Source of the DNA: Nemophila menziesii | Lineage: Eukaryota; Streptophyta; Magnoliopsida; Boraginales; Hydrophyllaceae | Reading direction: 5' to 3' | Length of the DNA: 64,000 bases | NCBI GenBank assembly: GCA_029959085.1 | Contig: JARWIR010000005.1 | Coordinates: 35,271,350 to 35,335,349, forward strand | Part shown: positions 34,703 to 48,200 of the stretch, piece by piece | Layout of the letters: every line of letters starts with the position of its first letter | Numbering within the stretch: the first letter of the stretch is position 1 | The notes under the pieces: model-generated | Told to the model about the DNA's origin: nothing | The model's database searches: none | The model's input: only the letters and a program-made list of their open reading frames with translations | Translations under genes and position numbers: made by a program

Positions 34703-35329
34703 ATATTTACTTCATTCTTTAAAAGTCAACACACAAATTGTGGAGCCTGTATGACAAAAATCTAAAGGTTTCTCTTTCTTTTGAAAGTAGGGCTAGTGAG
34801 GATCCTCTTTTTTTTTTAATGTCTTATATAATATTTATTTTATTAACCTCACTTTACATTTATTTTATTCAAATCGAGTTCTCCTTTTTTGTTTAATTAC
34901 TCTTTATTTATTTCGTTTTTTATTTTTTGCTATTAAAAAAAAACTTACCTTTTATTTTGATCATTGATCAATTCAAATTTCATAAAAAAATTCAAAACTA
35001 CCGTAACTAAAAAAATAAAAAATCTATGTTTAACAAATAAATTTGAATCCAATAAAAATTATTATTATATACAAAATGTTCTAAAATTTACACAATTGAT
35101 CGAAACCTAATGTCCGAACAAAATTAAACAATAAGCTTTTTCTTTAACTAAAAAATAATATTACTAACAATGTAATATCATATCTAGCTCCTTTACAGAT
35201 AATTGGTTAAATTTCTATCAGGGATTTGACTGAGATTCAAGTTTTTTTTCTGGTCGAATAAAAACTTTACTTGATAGCGTTATTACATCGATTAACAAGA
35301 AAATTAAAAAAACCAATTAAAAAAAATCA
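34703..35329. other. AT-rich spacer
   Basis: No gene or element recognised. Confidence 0.5.
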
Positions 35330-35605
35330 CTCTAGTTCTTCTTATGCACTTTGCCAAAGCATCAGCTGTAGTATTGAAATGCTTATTGATATAGAGGAAC
35401 TTCCACAAGGGACATCGACCTAACCATCTTCTAATTTCAACCTGAAGAGATTTAAGACTTTAATGAAGACCGGTCTTCTTGTTAATGTCTTGAACTAATT
35501 TAAGGTTGTCAGAGTAAAATGAACAACTCTGGAAATTGAGATTGACTTCACCTTTGATCACGCTTCTAATATAGCATCTCTTATTAACCCTGCAAAAAAT
35601 ACACC
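35330..35605 (-). pseudogene. RNase H-domain relic (LINE-derived)
   Basis: The minus strand reads a degraded RVT_3-type RNase H: NFQSCSFYSDNLKLVQDINKK, then CPLWKFLYINKHFNTTADALAK, where the ending matches the conserved N..AD.LAK motif. It is isolated from any reverse transcriptase. Confidence 0.6.
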
Positions 35606-36289
35606 CATTTTTATTAACTCTGATAACAACAATAGCCGCAGGTTTCCATATTTTTTAGAAAGATATATCACAAAACCATATCATTTCAGTTGACCACCCT
35701 TGTATTTTTCTTTGGTTGTTTATATATATATTGTCTATTGACCAATTAAAAAACAAACTAACTTTATAAATGATACGCCTAGAGATGAATTTAGAAATAT
35801 AAATGAACGTGGGCTTGAAAAAATAAATTTCAGGAACAACAACCCCAATGTTTTTTTTATTGATTTAATGTATGCAACAAATAAATCAATACATTAAAAG
35901 ATAAAGATAAAAAAATTATAAACACATTTTTTTAATTAATATAATAAAAAGACAACTGCAATTTTTTTATCTTTATATTTATACAATATTATGTAACAAT
36001 ATTTGATTTTATCATTACAATGATAATATTATCGTTATAGGATACTATCCGAATATTTTTATATCATATAAAAATAATTGTAATACTTTTAGGGTTGAGT
36101 ATGGTTCAATTAGTCTCAATTTTTGTTCAAAATCGAAACAAAAGCGAAAGACTTGATTTTTTATAATTTAAAAATCAAACGGTTGATTAGTATTTGGTTA
36201 CACTTTTTTTTGTCAAAAGTAGGGATTAAGATTAAAATATAAGGAGTAGTATATTACAGACGCGGTAGTCATCAAATTCGTATTTTGTT
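35606..36289. other. AT-rich spacer
   Basis: Nothing recognisable. Confidence 0.5.
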
Positions 36290-36545
36290 TGTAATTCCTC
36301 CTAATGTTTTGATCAAATCATGGATAAAAACAGATGACCCGTTCATAGGAAGGAGGTTATATCTAAAACTTCTAGCTAAAAGACCAGTCTCCTGATTTCT
36401 ATTTCTAGAAACATGTCGAATATATATGTTGGATTGCCAAAATGAGGTCCTTGATCTTTCGCATAAGACGTTGGGATTTTCATCTGAAATTCTTGTAGCC
36501 TAGGATAATTCCGAGACAATCAGTATGAATGTGAAACTCCTATCC
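36290..36545 (-). pseudogene. Second RNase H-domain relic
   Basis: The minus strand reads EDRSFTFILIVSEL and, after a gap, IYIRHVSRNRNQETGLLARSF, which matches the H.SR..N..AD.LA end of LINE-type RNase H. It is degenerate and isolated. Confidence 0.5.
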
Positions 36546-37115
36546 TCTGAGTTTGAGGTTCTCTGATTTTTTTTGGTTTGGTTTGATTTTTTGGCTTTGA
36601 TTTGATTTTAGCCATAATTTATTTTACCTTTACTTGATATTATTTAGTCTAAAGATTCATTTGTTTCATGTCATTTTTATTAAATATATTAAAAAATTAG
36701 GGTCGTTGTCCCCGAAACCTTTTATTGTTTCAAGTTCTTTCTCATTTATATTTCTTGATCCGTTACCGAGTAATTTCATTTATAAAGTTACCTTATTCGA
36801 CCCCATCAATACATATTGATACTGTTTGGTTAGTAATGTTAAATTTTTTTATAATAAAGGCTTATATTTTAATTTTACCCTAACGTTAGTCCTCGATCTA
36901 TCGTGTATTTTCTACGAAATAGTCGTAATATTTTGTGGTTTTTATTTTTTAATAATTTTTTTCGTTTAGATAATTTTGATTTTTTTATATACAAATTTTA
37001 TTGATCAATTATCAAATTTTAAGTTTAAAGTAAGTTTTTTTTCCGAATTATAGCCCAAAAAAAGGAAATCAAAATAAAAAAGAAAAGATATAAAACAAAC
37101 AAAAAAAGAACTTGA
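36546..37115. other. AT-rich spacer
   Basis: Nothing recognisable. Confidence 0.5.
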
Positions 37116-37125
37116 TTTTAGTAAA

Positions 37126-37289
37126 AGTAATGATATATATTATCTAAAATCATACCACCCCGTGACGTGAATTTGTTGGTTAACAATCGTTAATCTATAT
37201 ATTTTCTTGATCAAATTAACTATTGTTAACCAACCAATTTACGCTACATTATTGAATGATATAATTTTGAATGGTATATATCATTACTC
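37126..37289. mobile_element. MITE (164 bp) with AGTAATGATATATAT ends and 10-bp TSD
   Basis: It starts AGTAATGATATATAT and ends ATATATCATTACTC. It is flanked by TTTTAGTAAA at 37116-37125 and 37290-37299. A 9-10 bp TSD fits Mutator-type MITEs. The inner arms contain GTTGGTTAACAAT and ATTGTTAACCAAC. Confidence 0.8.
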
Positions 37290-37299
37290 TTTTAGTAAA

Positions 37300-38229
37300 G
37301 CAAACTGAAGTTAGGTTTTAAAAAATAAAATAAGATTAATACGATAAAAATTATATAGAATATGTGGATACAAACTTGCACCTCCTAGAGACTTTTGAAG
37401 GACCCTCACCCAAATATAAAACCATCTCGTTTTATTTATATATTTCCCTCAATATGATCGACTTATGGGGTACGCATTTTTATCCGAACCACGTTATTAT
37501 AAGGGTACCTAGGCTAGACATCCCCCTAGATTGGCCAATTTATAGGTCCCCTCTAAAGTGGAAAATCAGATACGTCAAGGCATTTCTCTAACAAGCATAT
37601 ACATTGGACTTGTAACAACTAGAATTTAGTGCAAGATTTTTGACAAGGAAGTTCGAAGGAAGAATTGATGATCACGTTATGGAAGTGCAGGCCATTTTAA
37701 GGGAAAAGAGTTGCCCAAGATACCGTTCTTCGTACTAGCACTTTCCATGGCCGGCAAAAGTTCTCTTGTTTTTGGACCAAATAAAAGAGAAAAGGTTTTC
37801 TTATTTAGCTTCTTTCGTTTGGAGTCATCAGTTTTCAACTGGAACAATTCATATGCAACAAAGTGGTCCTATGAATTGTCAACCTTTCAAAAAGCAAATG
37901 AGACTTTTTTTTTCTTTTCCAATAAAAAGCAAATAAGACTAAAAAATGACAAGAGCCACATATGGAATGGTATCTATCTATTCGTGAAATAGATATAAGC
38001 CTAATTAGTTGTTTTGTCCGTCCTATTTGTGACATATACTTTTTATGTTTTTGAAAAATATAATTTTAAATAGAATTAATTATAGATTAATGTCTATTAA
38101 AAAACTTATTTAAAAAACAAATTACATAGAATAAGATATTTTATAGAAAACTCATCTCAAACTACCTTTATAATTAACAATTTTAAAAAAAAAAAATTAG
38201 AAAAAAACAAAACAAAAACTAATAAACAC
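37300..38229. other. Spacer with short frames of unknown origin
   Basis: Plus-strand frames at 37364-37591 (75 aa) and 37711-37992 (93 aa) show no motif I recognise and lack any supporting context. Confidence 0.35.
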
Positions 38230-38651
38230 GCGCGCGTCCGTGAATTTTTTTTTAAATCGTCATAACTAATTATAAAAAAATCAAAAAAATAAAAATATTA
38301 TATATTTGAATAAAACAAATTAATATTTACGTCTATGATTTTTTTTTTCGGATTTTTTTGATTTTTTTGAATTTTTTTGAATTTTTTAATTCGTAAACAC
38401 GGAATTCCATGTTTTAAACATGAAATTCTATGTTTTGAAATAAGAAATTTGTTTTCCGCAGACACGAAATTCACTGTTTAAAACATGGAATTTCGTGTCT
38501 GCGGAAAAAAAAAATTAGAAAAAATCAAAAAAAAAAAAAAAAATCATAGCTGTAAATATTAATTTGCTTTATCCAAAAATACAAATTTTTTAATTTTCTG
38601 ATTTTTTTTAATTAGTTATGACGATTTTTAAAAAATTTCACGGACGCGCGC
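38230..38651. repeat. 422-bp near-palindrome with GCGCGCGTCCG ends
   Basis: The left end GCGCGCGTCCGTGAA pairs with the right end TTCACGGACGCGCGC, and the arms stay largely complementary inwards (ATCGTCATAACTAATTA, CAAATTAATATTTAC, ATGATTTTTTTTT). Near the centre a second hairpin has perfect 17-bp arms (CCGCAGACACGAAATTC) at about 38457-38505. It may be a fold-back transposon; no TSD was seen. Confidence 0.8.
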
Positions 38652-38671
38652 ATGTGATGAAATTAATAGTA

Positions 38672-38800
38672 GGTGATGGTGGTGGTGGTTGTGGTGGTGG
38701 AGGTGGTGATGGTTGTGGTGGCTGTAGTGGTGGTGGTGGTTGTGATGGTGGAGGTGGAGGTGGTGATGGTTGTGGTGGTGGTGGTGGTGGTAGAAGTACC
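38672..38800. repeat. GGT/GAT-type trinucleotide array
   Basis: About 130 bp of imperfect GGT units with GAT, TGT and GGA variants. The Gly-rich plus frame and His-rich minus frame over it are products of the repeat, not genes. Confidence 0.95.
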
Positions 38801-39089
38801 ATATTATTTGTTTAATATTTAAAAATAAATATCGTATTAAAAATAAAATAATATATTTAATAATAAGGATAGTATAGGTATAAAAAATATAAAAGAGATG
38901 TAGTCTATAAATAATTGTTCTATTAGGCATTTATCTCTAAATAAAAAAATTAGAGGCTTAATTAAGGAGACATTTATCTCTAATTACCCCTTTTAAATAA
39001 TGTTAATTGTGCAGTTTTATTTTTATTTTTTATCTAATTTTCGATATCAATTTTTTTTTTAACTTTTTCTAATATTATCTCTAATTAAA

Positions 39090-41530
39090 TAGTAAAAAAA
39101 ATCAGACCGAGTAAGAAATCAATTTATTCAAAAAAGATGATAAAGATACTAGATTTTTTCATATATCTACAATCATAAGAAGAAATATTAATTGAATTTG
39201 CAGTCTTAAGAATGAAAAAAGAAAATGGGTTGAAGATCCTAAAAGAATTAAAGAAATGATATCATCCTATTTTGCAAAGTTTTTCGAAGAAAATCAAACA
39301 ACAGAAATGGAGGAAGTTTCAATACACACCCCGAGTAAAATTACTGAAGTTGATGATTTGACTAAATTGCCAACGATGGATGAAGTTAAAAATGCAGTGT
39401 TTAGTATGTCGGGTTCAAAAGCACCGAGGTCGGATGGACTTCTTGGGAAATTCTATCAAAATTTTTGAGACGTCCTGAAAGACGATATCTTCGCAACGGT
39501 GTTGGAGTTCTTCAAAAATAACACATCACTGAATAAAATGAATGTCACTCTTATTACCCTGGTTCCAAAAGGTGATTCCCAAGAACTAGTTACCGATCTT
39601 AAGACAATTTTATGTATAAACATCAATTATAAGATCATTACTAAAACCTGGCACTTAGGCTCCACCTTTTCATGGACAAAATTGTCTCACAAAACCAGTT
39701 CGTTTTCATTAGAGAAAAGTATACACGATAATATTCTGATAACCCAAGAGATATCCTACTTTCTCAACACTAAAAGAAAGTCTTAGAATAACTACACGGC
39801 CTTTAAATTAATAATGGCTAAAGCCATGACCAAGTAGACTAGGAGTTTTTAAACTACATTTTGGAAAAATTAGGTTTTTTGCAAAAAATATAGAGATTGG
39901 TGTTTTAACTGTGTTTCGACATTCTCTTTCTAGTTCAAAGTCAACGGAAAGAGACTCAATCTTTTTATGTTGAAACAAGGCATTTGACAAGGAGATCTCT
40001 TATCTTTTCTACTCTTCTCACTCTTGATATAATGCCTTATTGGTCTAATAAACTCACAGTGCCGAGTTGGAAATATTAAGGGTATTGCGATCACTAGATC
40101 CTTCCCAAGACTTGCTCATCTTCTTTTTCCTGACGTTGAACTCTTCTTTATTGATATCAATGAGTGAGAGATCGAATCTTTAAAAAATACTATTGCCCAA
40201 TACTGCAAGCGTCGGGTAAAAGGATCAACTTTAAAAAATCAGTTACATTGTTCAACAATGGTACGCCAGAGGAAGTTTGTAAAGAGGTTTCTGAATCTCT
40301 CAATATTGGATGTATAAAGTCAGTAGCTAAGTAATTGGGTGTCCTACCTACCCTTAAAAGAGAGAAATTGGAAAATCTTGCTTATATTAAAGATAGACTT
40401 TTTAGAAATTCAGCATCTTGGGTCTCTAACGTATTATCTGATGGGGCAAAGAAGTCATGATTAAAGTTGTTATCCAGGCAATTCCAAACTATGCAATGTC
40501 AATATTTGAATTTCCTAAGTCTCTATGTAAAAAGATTTCTAGTATTATTGCAAATTTTTGGTGGGATGCTAACAAAAAGATAAGAATCCATTGCGTTGCA
40601 TGGAATAAAATTGCCAAGGCAGAATCTATTGGTGGAATTGGATCTAGGGACTTTCAAAAAAATGAATATCGCTATGTTGGCCAACCAAGCGTGGGGACTT
40701 ATTAGAAACCAAACTGAATGGCATCAAAGGTTCTTAAAGGCATCTATTTTCCTTGGTCATCCACGTGGGAAGCTAAACTAGAAAAGGAAATGTCCTAAAG
40801 TTGGACTAGCATTTAAAAGGAATGCAATTGTTAAAGAATGAATGCATTTGACAAATTGGTAATGGTATTACATTCAATATTTGGGATGACTTTTGGATAA
40901 AAAAAGGAACTACAATAAAGAAACAAAAAGAATGTAACCTTATCAGGGTTAGCCAACTATTGAATCAAGTTATGACAGAATGGGATGTAAATGTTGTCTT
41001 CACATTTTTGTCTAAATGACATGGCGAATTAAATTACCATGATTCCTGTCATGCAACTAGATAAAGAGGACAATATCATATGGTTGTTACCAAAAGATGG
41101 AAACTACTTCAAAAAATCTGGGTACCACTGTCTTATTTAGCAAAAAATTCAAGGTGAATGTCAGTCGTCGAGAGTAGGGGAATATACCAATAAGGATATT
41201 TGGATTATTGTCTGGTAATCAAACGTCCCATTGAAGATTAAAGCGTTTGTTTGGAAACTTTGTAATGAATCCATCCCAATAAAAGTTAATCTCAAGAAGA
41301 GGAAATGTATGAAAAATGATATATGTGAATGGTGTGAAATCAGTGCAAAATTTGTGGAACATCTTTTCCTTGAATGTCATTTCAGTGAAGGCGTTTGGGC
41401 TTCTTCCTCAATGCAAATTAAGACTGATATAGAATACAATGGAAACATTAGAGTTTGTATTATCAATATGTTCGATTCGTATAAAAAGTATTATCAATAT
41501 GGTCGATTTGTATAAAAAGTATTGTAATAG
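39090..41530 (+). pseudogene. Degenerate LINE ORF2 relic (RT to zf-RVT)
   Basis: Scattered plus-strand pieces in LINE order: a pre-RT segment (SYFAKFFEENQ), RT start (SMSGSKAPRSDGLLGKFYQNF), VTLITLVPKGDSQELV, SSFSLEKSIHDNILITQEI, IKVVIQAIPNYAMSIFEFPKSL, and zf-RVT (KIKAFVWKLCNESIPIK, CEWCEISAKFVEHLFLECHF). Many stops and frameshifts; the FADD box is not recognisable. A 27-bp tandem duplication (ATTATCAATATG..CGATT) lies at the end, about 41460-41520. No endonuclease or TSD was found. Confidence 0.8.
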
Positions 41531-42283
41531 ATAATATCATGTATATTCTTTTGTCGAAAAAGTAATTCTGTTCATAACAACAAACATTTAATGGAAGGAT
41601 AATTATCACAATTGACTAAAAGCAGATAAACAGACAGAACATTAACAATAACATAACATAAGAATCAACAAATCAGAGGATACATTTCTTATCTCCAATA
41701 ATTATCCAAGTAATATAGCCATGCATTTGAGCCTGTCATCGTTGAAAAGTCAACGTAGATTAAAAATCTCAAAACCGAGCAAAAAATCCTAATCACGACT
41801 AAGAAACAACAACCATGACCTGCAATAGTGAACACCACCGCAACTCATCCAAGATACCTAACAACCAAGTGGCTTAGGACCATGGAGAACTCAAGATGTG
41901 GAAATATACCTAAATAAGACAAACTTATTTCTAAAGTACCTCAAACACTTTTTGGCCACTTAAACACAACAACATAAAATAAAAAGGACTGTAGATTTGA
42001 GTCCATACCAAACCTAATCGAATAAAAGTTAAGATTGAAATTTGATATGGATCGATCTACGAAAAACAAATATTCTTTTGCAACCAAAAATAAAAACATT
42101 GAATATTATGATTTTTTGTTAATGGAGGATTAATAAAAAAAGAGAAGTTCTGAAAAATATGATGGAAGAAAGTATTAACAAAAAAATTAGAGAATGAAAG
42201 TTTGCTTACAACAAAATAAAGATATTTTATATTAATTAAAAGTTTTTATCTTTGTGTACTAAAAAAATAGACAAATAAAAATG
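41531..42283. other. Spacer left of the copia nest
   Basis: No gene recognised. The last five bases (42279-42283, AAATG) are the left target duplication of the outer copia element. Confidence 0.6.
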
Positions 42284-42530
42284 TGTTATGAAATATTATA
42301 ATTAGGGTATATTATTCTAAAGTAGTGGAGAGGCTTTGTAACTTCTCTAGTTTATTCTTTGTAACTCTCATATTTAATCCTATATAGTTGTGTTATTATT
42401 AGGCTAGTCACCAAGGGTCTATAATTCTCTATATATAGACTATATGATTATTGTTCCTTCTACACTTTTGGTTCCATAAGATGAATAAAACTCTTCCATT
42501 ATCTTTATACTTTTCTTTCTTTTTACAACA
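42284..42530 (+). repeat. Outer copia 5' LTR (247 bp)
   Basis: It begins TGTTATGAAATATTATAATT and ends TTTTTACAACA. It is followed by CGTTATCAACACGA, the position of the primer binding site. Confidence 0.9.
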
Positions 42531-43704
42531 CGTTATCAACACGACTTTACCAACCGAAGTAATGTGATTTGAGACTCTTCGTAATTTTTGTTTTGTTGTA
42601 ATATAGAGGTAAGTAATTCTTGATGTGAGATCTATTTATTTAATTATTTATGTTATATTATAATATAATTGATTAATTCAACTCTATTTAAAAAAATATA
42701 TTCCAAAAGTGTAAAGATTCATCAACATTCATTTACCTCTTCAAATCTAGAATGAAAGAGAAGATTCAACTTGATGTTGTACAAGTTTGTTTCAAGAAAA
42801 GCAATTACAATCATTTTAAAAAAAATGAAGAGAATAAGCAACTCTTCAGTTGCTTCAATTTATAAATTATGATTGCTTAAAAGCAATATGAAACTCATCT
42901 TGTTTATGAACAAAATTACAACTTTCGAGTTGTTTATAAAAAAAGAATTATTCAAGCCTACTTGTTATAAAAGTATGATTCATGAAAATAAAACTAACGA
43001 AATAATTTTTCGTTCATATATTGAGCAATATTATTGTCATATATCTTGACTTTGAAATCAAGTTAGAAAATAAGGCTTATATGAAAAAAAAATTGAACAT
43101 GTAATCCCTACACACCACAATAAAAAAATATGGATTGAAATTGCGAAAACATCTATGAAAGATTATGAAATCCCTTTTTCATAATATCGTTAATTAAAGA
43201 ATTAAAGTCTCAATATTTTATGAAAATAAATAAATTATTGAATCATGCAAATAAATATTAAGATGAATTCTCTTAAATTCTCAAATAAATTTTGATGACA
43301 TGAAAAATAAAAGGAACATTCTATTATCATTTCTATGAAATATTGAATATTAAAATGCTCATCTTTACTAACAAGATAATCAAAAGTTACAAGAGAGATT
43401 TGAACTCTCACCCTCTTGCAAAGAGGTTACTTGAATATGTTGTTTTAGACAATCATCGTGTCATAAGGGGAAAATTTGACTCGACAAAATTATTTGACAT
43501 AATTATTTTCTGATGAATGTCATTTGGATAAATCCAATATTAAATCAATTACGAGAGGATAAACTTATACTTCTATGAAGGATATTAAATCTTTATCTTA
43601 TCTTCTCAAAGGTCCAAGGCCTAAACTATTATATTTTCATAATTATTCTTCAAATTTGAAAAAAAATGCAAAATCTTGAATTATCGGGACATATATATAA
43701 CAAG
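42531..43704 (+). pseudogene. Outer copia leader and gag remnant
   Basis: AT-rich, heavily mutated sequence between the 5' LTR and the LINE insertion. No frame can be read over more than a few codons, so gag is inferred from position only. Confidence 0.5.
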
Positions 43705-44019
43705 ATATTTCTTGAATTATCGGAATTATGAAAAAAACCCCGGTCAAATGAGAGTCGACATAAAATTTTTTATCTCCCTAGACATTCATAGCCTAAATAT
43801 ATTCCACTTAATTACTCATCCTAAAAACCGATTTACACCCACTCTTTACACTTTTTTGCTTTTATTTTCTTCAGATTAGTTGTTGTTGCTCTTCATCTGG
43901 GATCTAACAATTTTTCTGGAACTTTCAGCCTTCACTTCCACATCCACCCACTCACCAAAAAACATCCTTACCTTTCCTTTCTCCTCTTCACCGACTTTTC
44001 TTTTTCTTGTTCTCTTTCT

Positions 44020-45080
44020 TTGTACCGGGAAATGACTATACTGATTAACTCCGCTCATGTAAATGCTTCATCCAAATTGAAGAGCAAGACAAAGTATACA
44101 AACATAACGCAGATGATATTCTCGCCTGAAGTACAAAACCCTGAATTCACTCCTCCTGCTAGAGCGTGTAACAACGGATCCAGTAGTGAAGAGAAACATT
44201 TGTAGGCAACGTAAGTACTCTGATTAAAGTAACAACAAAGGAGATTCAAGTAGAGCCGACGAAAGTAAAAGAGAAACCTCTGATGTGGTCAAAATTGTTT
44301 GGAGCTAGTGAAAACCCAGTTCTGAAATTGGATTTTCATGAACCAATTCGACAAAAAGGTAGGAAAATCATTACTCCAACTAAAGATATGTTAGAAGAAG
44401 GGCCAGTTCAATGGGAAAACTGTTTAATAGGCCAATTCTTAGATTATCCACCTTCGTTTTACAATATTGTTAATTTTGTGAAATTCAATGGTCGAAGTTT
44501 GGTAAAATTACAGTAAAATCAGGAAATAAAGGTACGTTCATATTTAAGTTTGAGAATGAACAAATGCGTAGCAAAGTTATGGAGCAGATGTGGCACATTA
44601 ATGGTGTTCCAATGTTACTAAGACAATGGTCAATAGGGATGCAATTTTAGAAAATTTATTTACCGAAAATTCCAATATGGGTTAGACTCATAAATATTCC
44701 TATGGAACTTTGGACAAGACATGGTCTAAGTTTTATAGCGAGTGGAATTGGCATACCGTTACAAATGGATACAATGACTGAGTCTAGATCTAGACTTGGT
44801 TACGCGAGAGTGTGTGTAGATATTGATACCAAGGAAGAACTACCAAATGAACTGTTTGTGGATATGGGTATGGATGAATTACAGGTGGTTAAGGTAGAAT
44901 ATGATTGGAAGCCAAGAATATGTGTTAAGTGTCAGAAAATTGGGCATCTAGAAATAAGTGTCCTAATATGATTAAATTATGGAAGCCAAAAGAAGTTGCT
45001 AAGAATGGTAACAATAAAGGTAAAGAGAAAATGGAAGAAAAATAGTGGAAGTTAGTCAATACCAAAAAACAGGGTAATAA
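44020..45080 (+). pseudogene. LINE ORF1 pseudogene
   Basis: DUF4283-type RNA-binding region (PVQWENCLIGQFLDYPPSF, MEQMWHINGVPMLLRQW, IPIWVRLINIPMELWT) followed by the start of a zinc knuckle (CVKCQKIGH), which then goes out of frame. Stops and frameshifts near 44205, 44516 and 44650 break it. Confidence 0.8.
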
Positions 45081-45224
45081 TGATTATAATACTGCTTTTA
45101 CTAGCTTGACTTGTACAAACTCATTTGAAACTATACAAGATGATGATGGTAATGAATTAGACAATGACATGATGAGGTTCATCAATCAAGGAGGAGAAAA
45201 GGAGGGTAATAGGCCTCCAAACTC

Positions 45225-48200
45225 ATGAATATTGCATCATGGAATGTGAGAGGGTTTAACAACCTTCTCAAACAGTTAGATGTTAGGAATTTCATTTTCA
45301 ATAATAATGTCAAACTTATTGCTCTCCTTGAAACTAAATTTAGGGTGCATAAGAGTTTGAGCATAATAAGTGATCACTTCTCTCACTTGGAAGTGATTCA
45401 TAACTACAATAAATGTGATGATGGGAGAATATGGGTACTATGGGATAGAAACTACATTGATATAAAACTAGTCTATAAACTTCTTAGTTAATTTTCATTG
45501 ATGTCATTATTCATGATAATGGTACTTCATTTTTTGTGGGATATGTTTATGCGAGTAATGATGTTGATGAGAGAAAAATTCTATGGTCTGACATAGTTAA
45601 ACTCAGTTTGTATCTCCTTTATGGGAGACTATAATGAAATACTCAATATTGAAGATAGGCTTAATTGTGATTCTTTACCTAATAGTTCCTTGAGTTTTGC
45701 AGAATGTATAGAAGATGCTACACTCTTTGAACATCAATATGGAGGACAATTTTATACCTGGACAAACAAAAATGATAGAGGAGATTTGAGAGCAACCAAG
45801 CTAGATAGGGTATTTATCATTAGTAAGTGGCTTAATAACTATCCGTCTAAAGTTATAATCATTCCCTCCTCAACTTCAGACCATTATGCATTAAAACTCA
45901 CAATTGGTCCTCCAAAAAAGTCAAATCCGTGTTCTTTTAGATTTTTCAATGTTTGGACTACTCATGAAGATTATTTAAGCATTGTGAAACAAGCATTGAA
46001 CATCAAGATTAATGGAAATCATATGTTTACTCTTTGTATGAAACTGAAGGAGGTTAAAAAAGATTTAAAGAAACTCAATAACAAGTGTTTCAAAAGAACT
46101 CCTGATGACATTAGTAATATCAAGGTTCAGCTAGATTTAGTTCAAAGTAGGATTATGGAGGGGAAACATCTTAATACTGATGTAGCTGAGGAAAAAATTT
46201 TGGTTAAAAAATTAGAGATGGCCACCATAATACATCATGAAGCAATGAAACAAAAGTCAAGAGCTATATTCATTACTGATTATGACACAAGCTCAGAGTA
46301 CTATTACAGGATGATAAAGGGAATAGTAGCTAGAAATCATATAGCTACAATAATTAGAGAAGATGGTATTGTCTTAACTGAAAATGAAGACATAAAAAAT
46401 GAATTTGTAAACTATTATAAAGAGTTACTTGGTACTGAATAGAGTAATCAAGAATTTTGCTCTATCAACACAATTAAACAAATATTAAAAAAAGAGGTGC
46501 CTGAAGAATTTCATGATGTACTTACTTCTTCAATTCATAATGAAGAGATAAAAGCTGCTTTATTTGCTATAGGAGATGGAAAGAGCCCGGGACCTGATGG
46601 TTTCACAGCTCATTTCTTCAAATTAGCTTGGAATATTATTGGTGATGATTTCTGTGTTGCAATTAAAAAATGTTTCAATACAAGTAAATTGCTAAATCAA
46701 GTCAATTCAACTAATATTATTCTGATTCCTAAAGAGAAAAAACCATCAAGTGTGAAAAAATTCAAACCCATTGCTTGTGTTAATTTTATATATAATACTA
46801 TTTCTAGAATATTGATGAGTAGGCTTAAAAAAGTTATGAAATCTATATTTTCCTTGAACCAAGACGCCTATATGGGTGAAAGATGTATTGGAGATAATAT
46901 ATTAGTTGCGCAAGAGGTGGTTTTAGGCTATGAAAAATCAACTACTAAACCTTCTTGTACAATTAATTTGGATATGCAAAAAGCCTATGACAGTGTCAAT
47001 TGGCAGTTTCTTATAGCTACTTTATATGCTTTAAAATTCCCCAAAATGTTCATAGATTGGATTAAAATGTATATTGGCTCACCCTCGTATTCTATTTGTG
47101 TGAATGGTGTATCGTGTGGATATTTTAATGGGAGGAGAGGCCTAAGGCAAGGAGACCCTCTCTCCCCTAACTATTTGCGATTACTATGGAGGTCTTTTCA
47201 TGCTTATTTCATATAATATCTAATAAAAAGGAGTTCAATTATCATCCAAGGTGTAAAGTGGTAAGCCTCAATCACTTAATTTTCGCAGATGATCTGCTTA
47301 TTTTTATGAGTGGGGATATTTTATAAGCTAAAGTTATAAGAGAAGGATTGGATTTATTTATGAGATGTTCAGGTTTACATATCAAATTTCACAAAAGCGA
47401 GCTTTATTTTGGAGGAGTTAAAGATGACATTAAAACTGAAATCTCGAAGATTTTAGATATTAAAATAGACAGTTTACGTGTGAGATATCTAGGAATCCCA
47501 TTAAATTCAAAAAAATTGAGTGTTAAAGATGGGAATGTCTTAGTAGAAAGGATTTGTAATAGTATAATGGTGGGGGCAAAGGTGTGATAAATAAATAGAT
47601 AAATAAGAATAATAATAAAGAGCACACACCCTTGAGAACCACGGAACTCACTGCAAGTATCACAGATCGTTTGCAAGTTTTAATGATAAGTCAAGTTCGT
47701 TCGCAGGGATTGTATCCGTTAGATCTACTTATATTTAACAAGCGTAGATGAATTTAGATGTTTTAAATAAAAATATAAAAAGATGAAATAACAATCTACG
47801 CAATTAAATAATTAAGACAAATAAACAAAACAAATAACTAAATATGAATGTCAGTCAAATAAATTAGGATTACTAATATGAGTCTATTACTAAATCGTTA
47901 TTCTAACCTGTTACAGATTAAGCATTATATATTAACCAGGATTCTAAATTCTACCTAGCCTTTTCTAGACTTAGGAGCAACCTCTCCATTACTAGGGATA
48001 CCTAAGTAATGATTGGTGATTAAATCAAACCTTAATGGCTATCTAGTTAGGCAAGGGATCAAAACTAGATGATTATGTGGTGTTGTCAATAACTAAAAAT
48101 AATCCTAAGATTGGCCAAATCTATGGATGTAACAATAAGTCAAAACACATAATAACAATATACGCCAAGCTCAATCAATTAAAATAACAAATAGTATTTA

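Noticed and set aside
37364..37992. Organelle-derived or host gene fragment
   Set aside because: Translated frames match nothing I recognise and no organelle gene order is visible.
38618..38930. Gly-rich and His-rich open frames
   Set aside because: Both are translations of the GGT-type array and have no start context or domain outside it.
43401..43445. tRNA-like T-arm (GAGATTTGAACTCTC)
   Set aside because: No pairing acceptor or anticodon stem could be found around it; it lies in degraded copia sequence.
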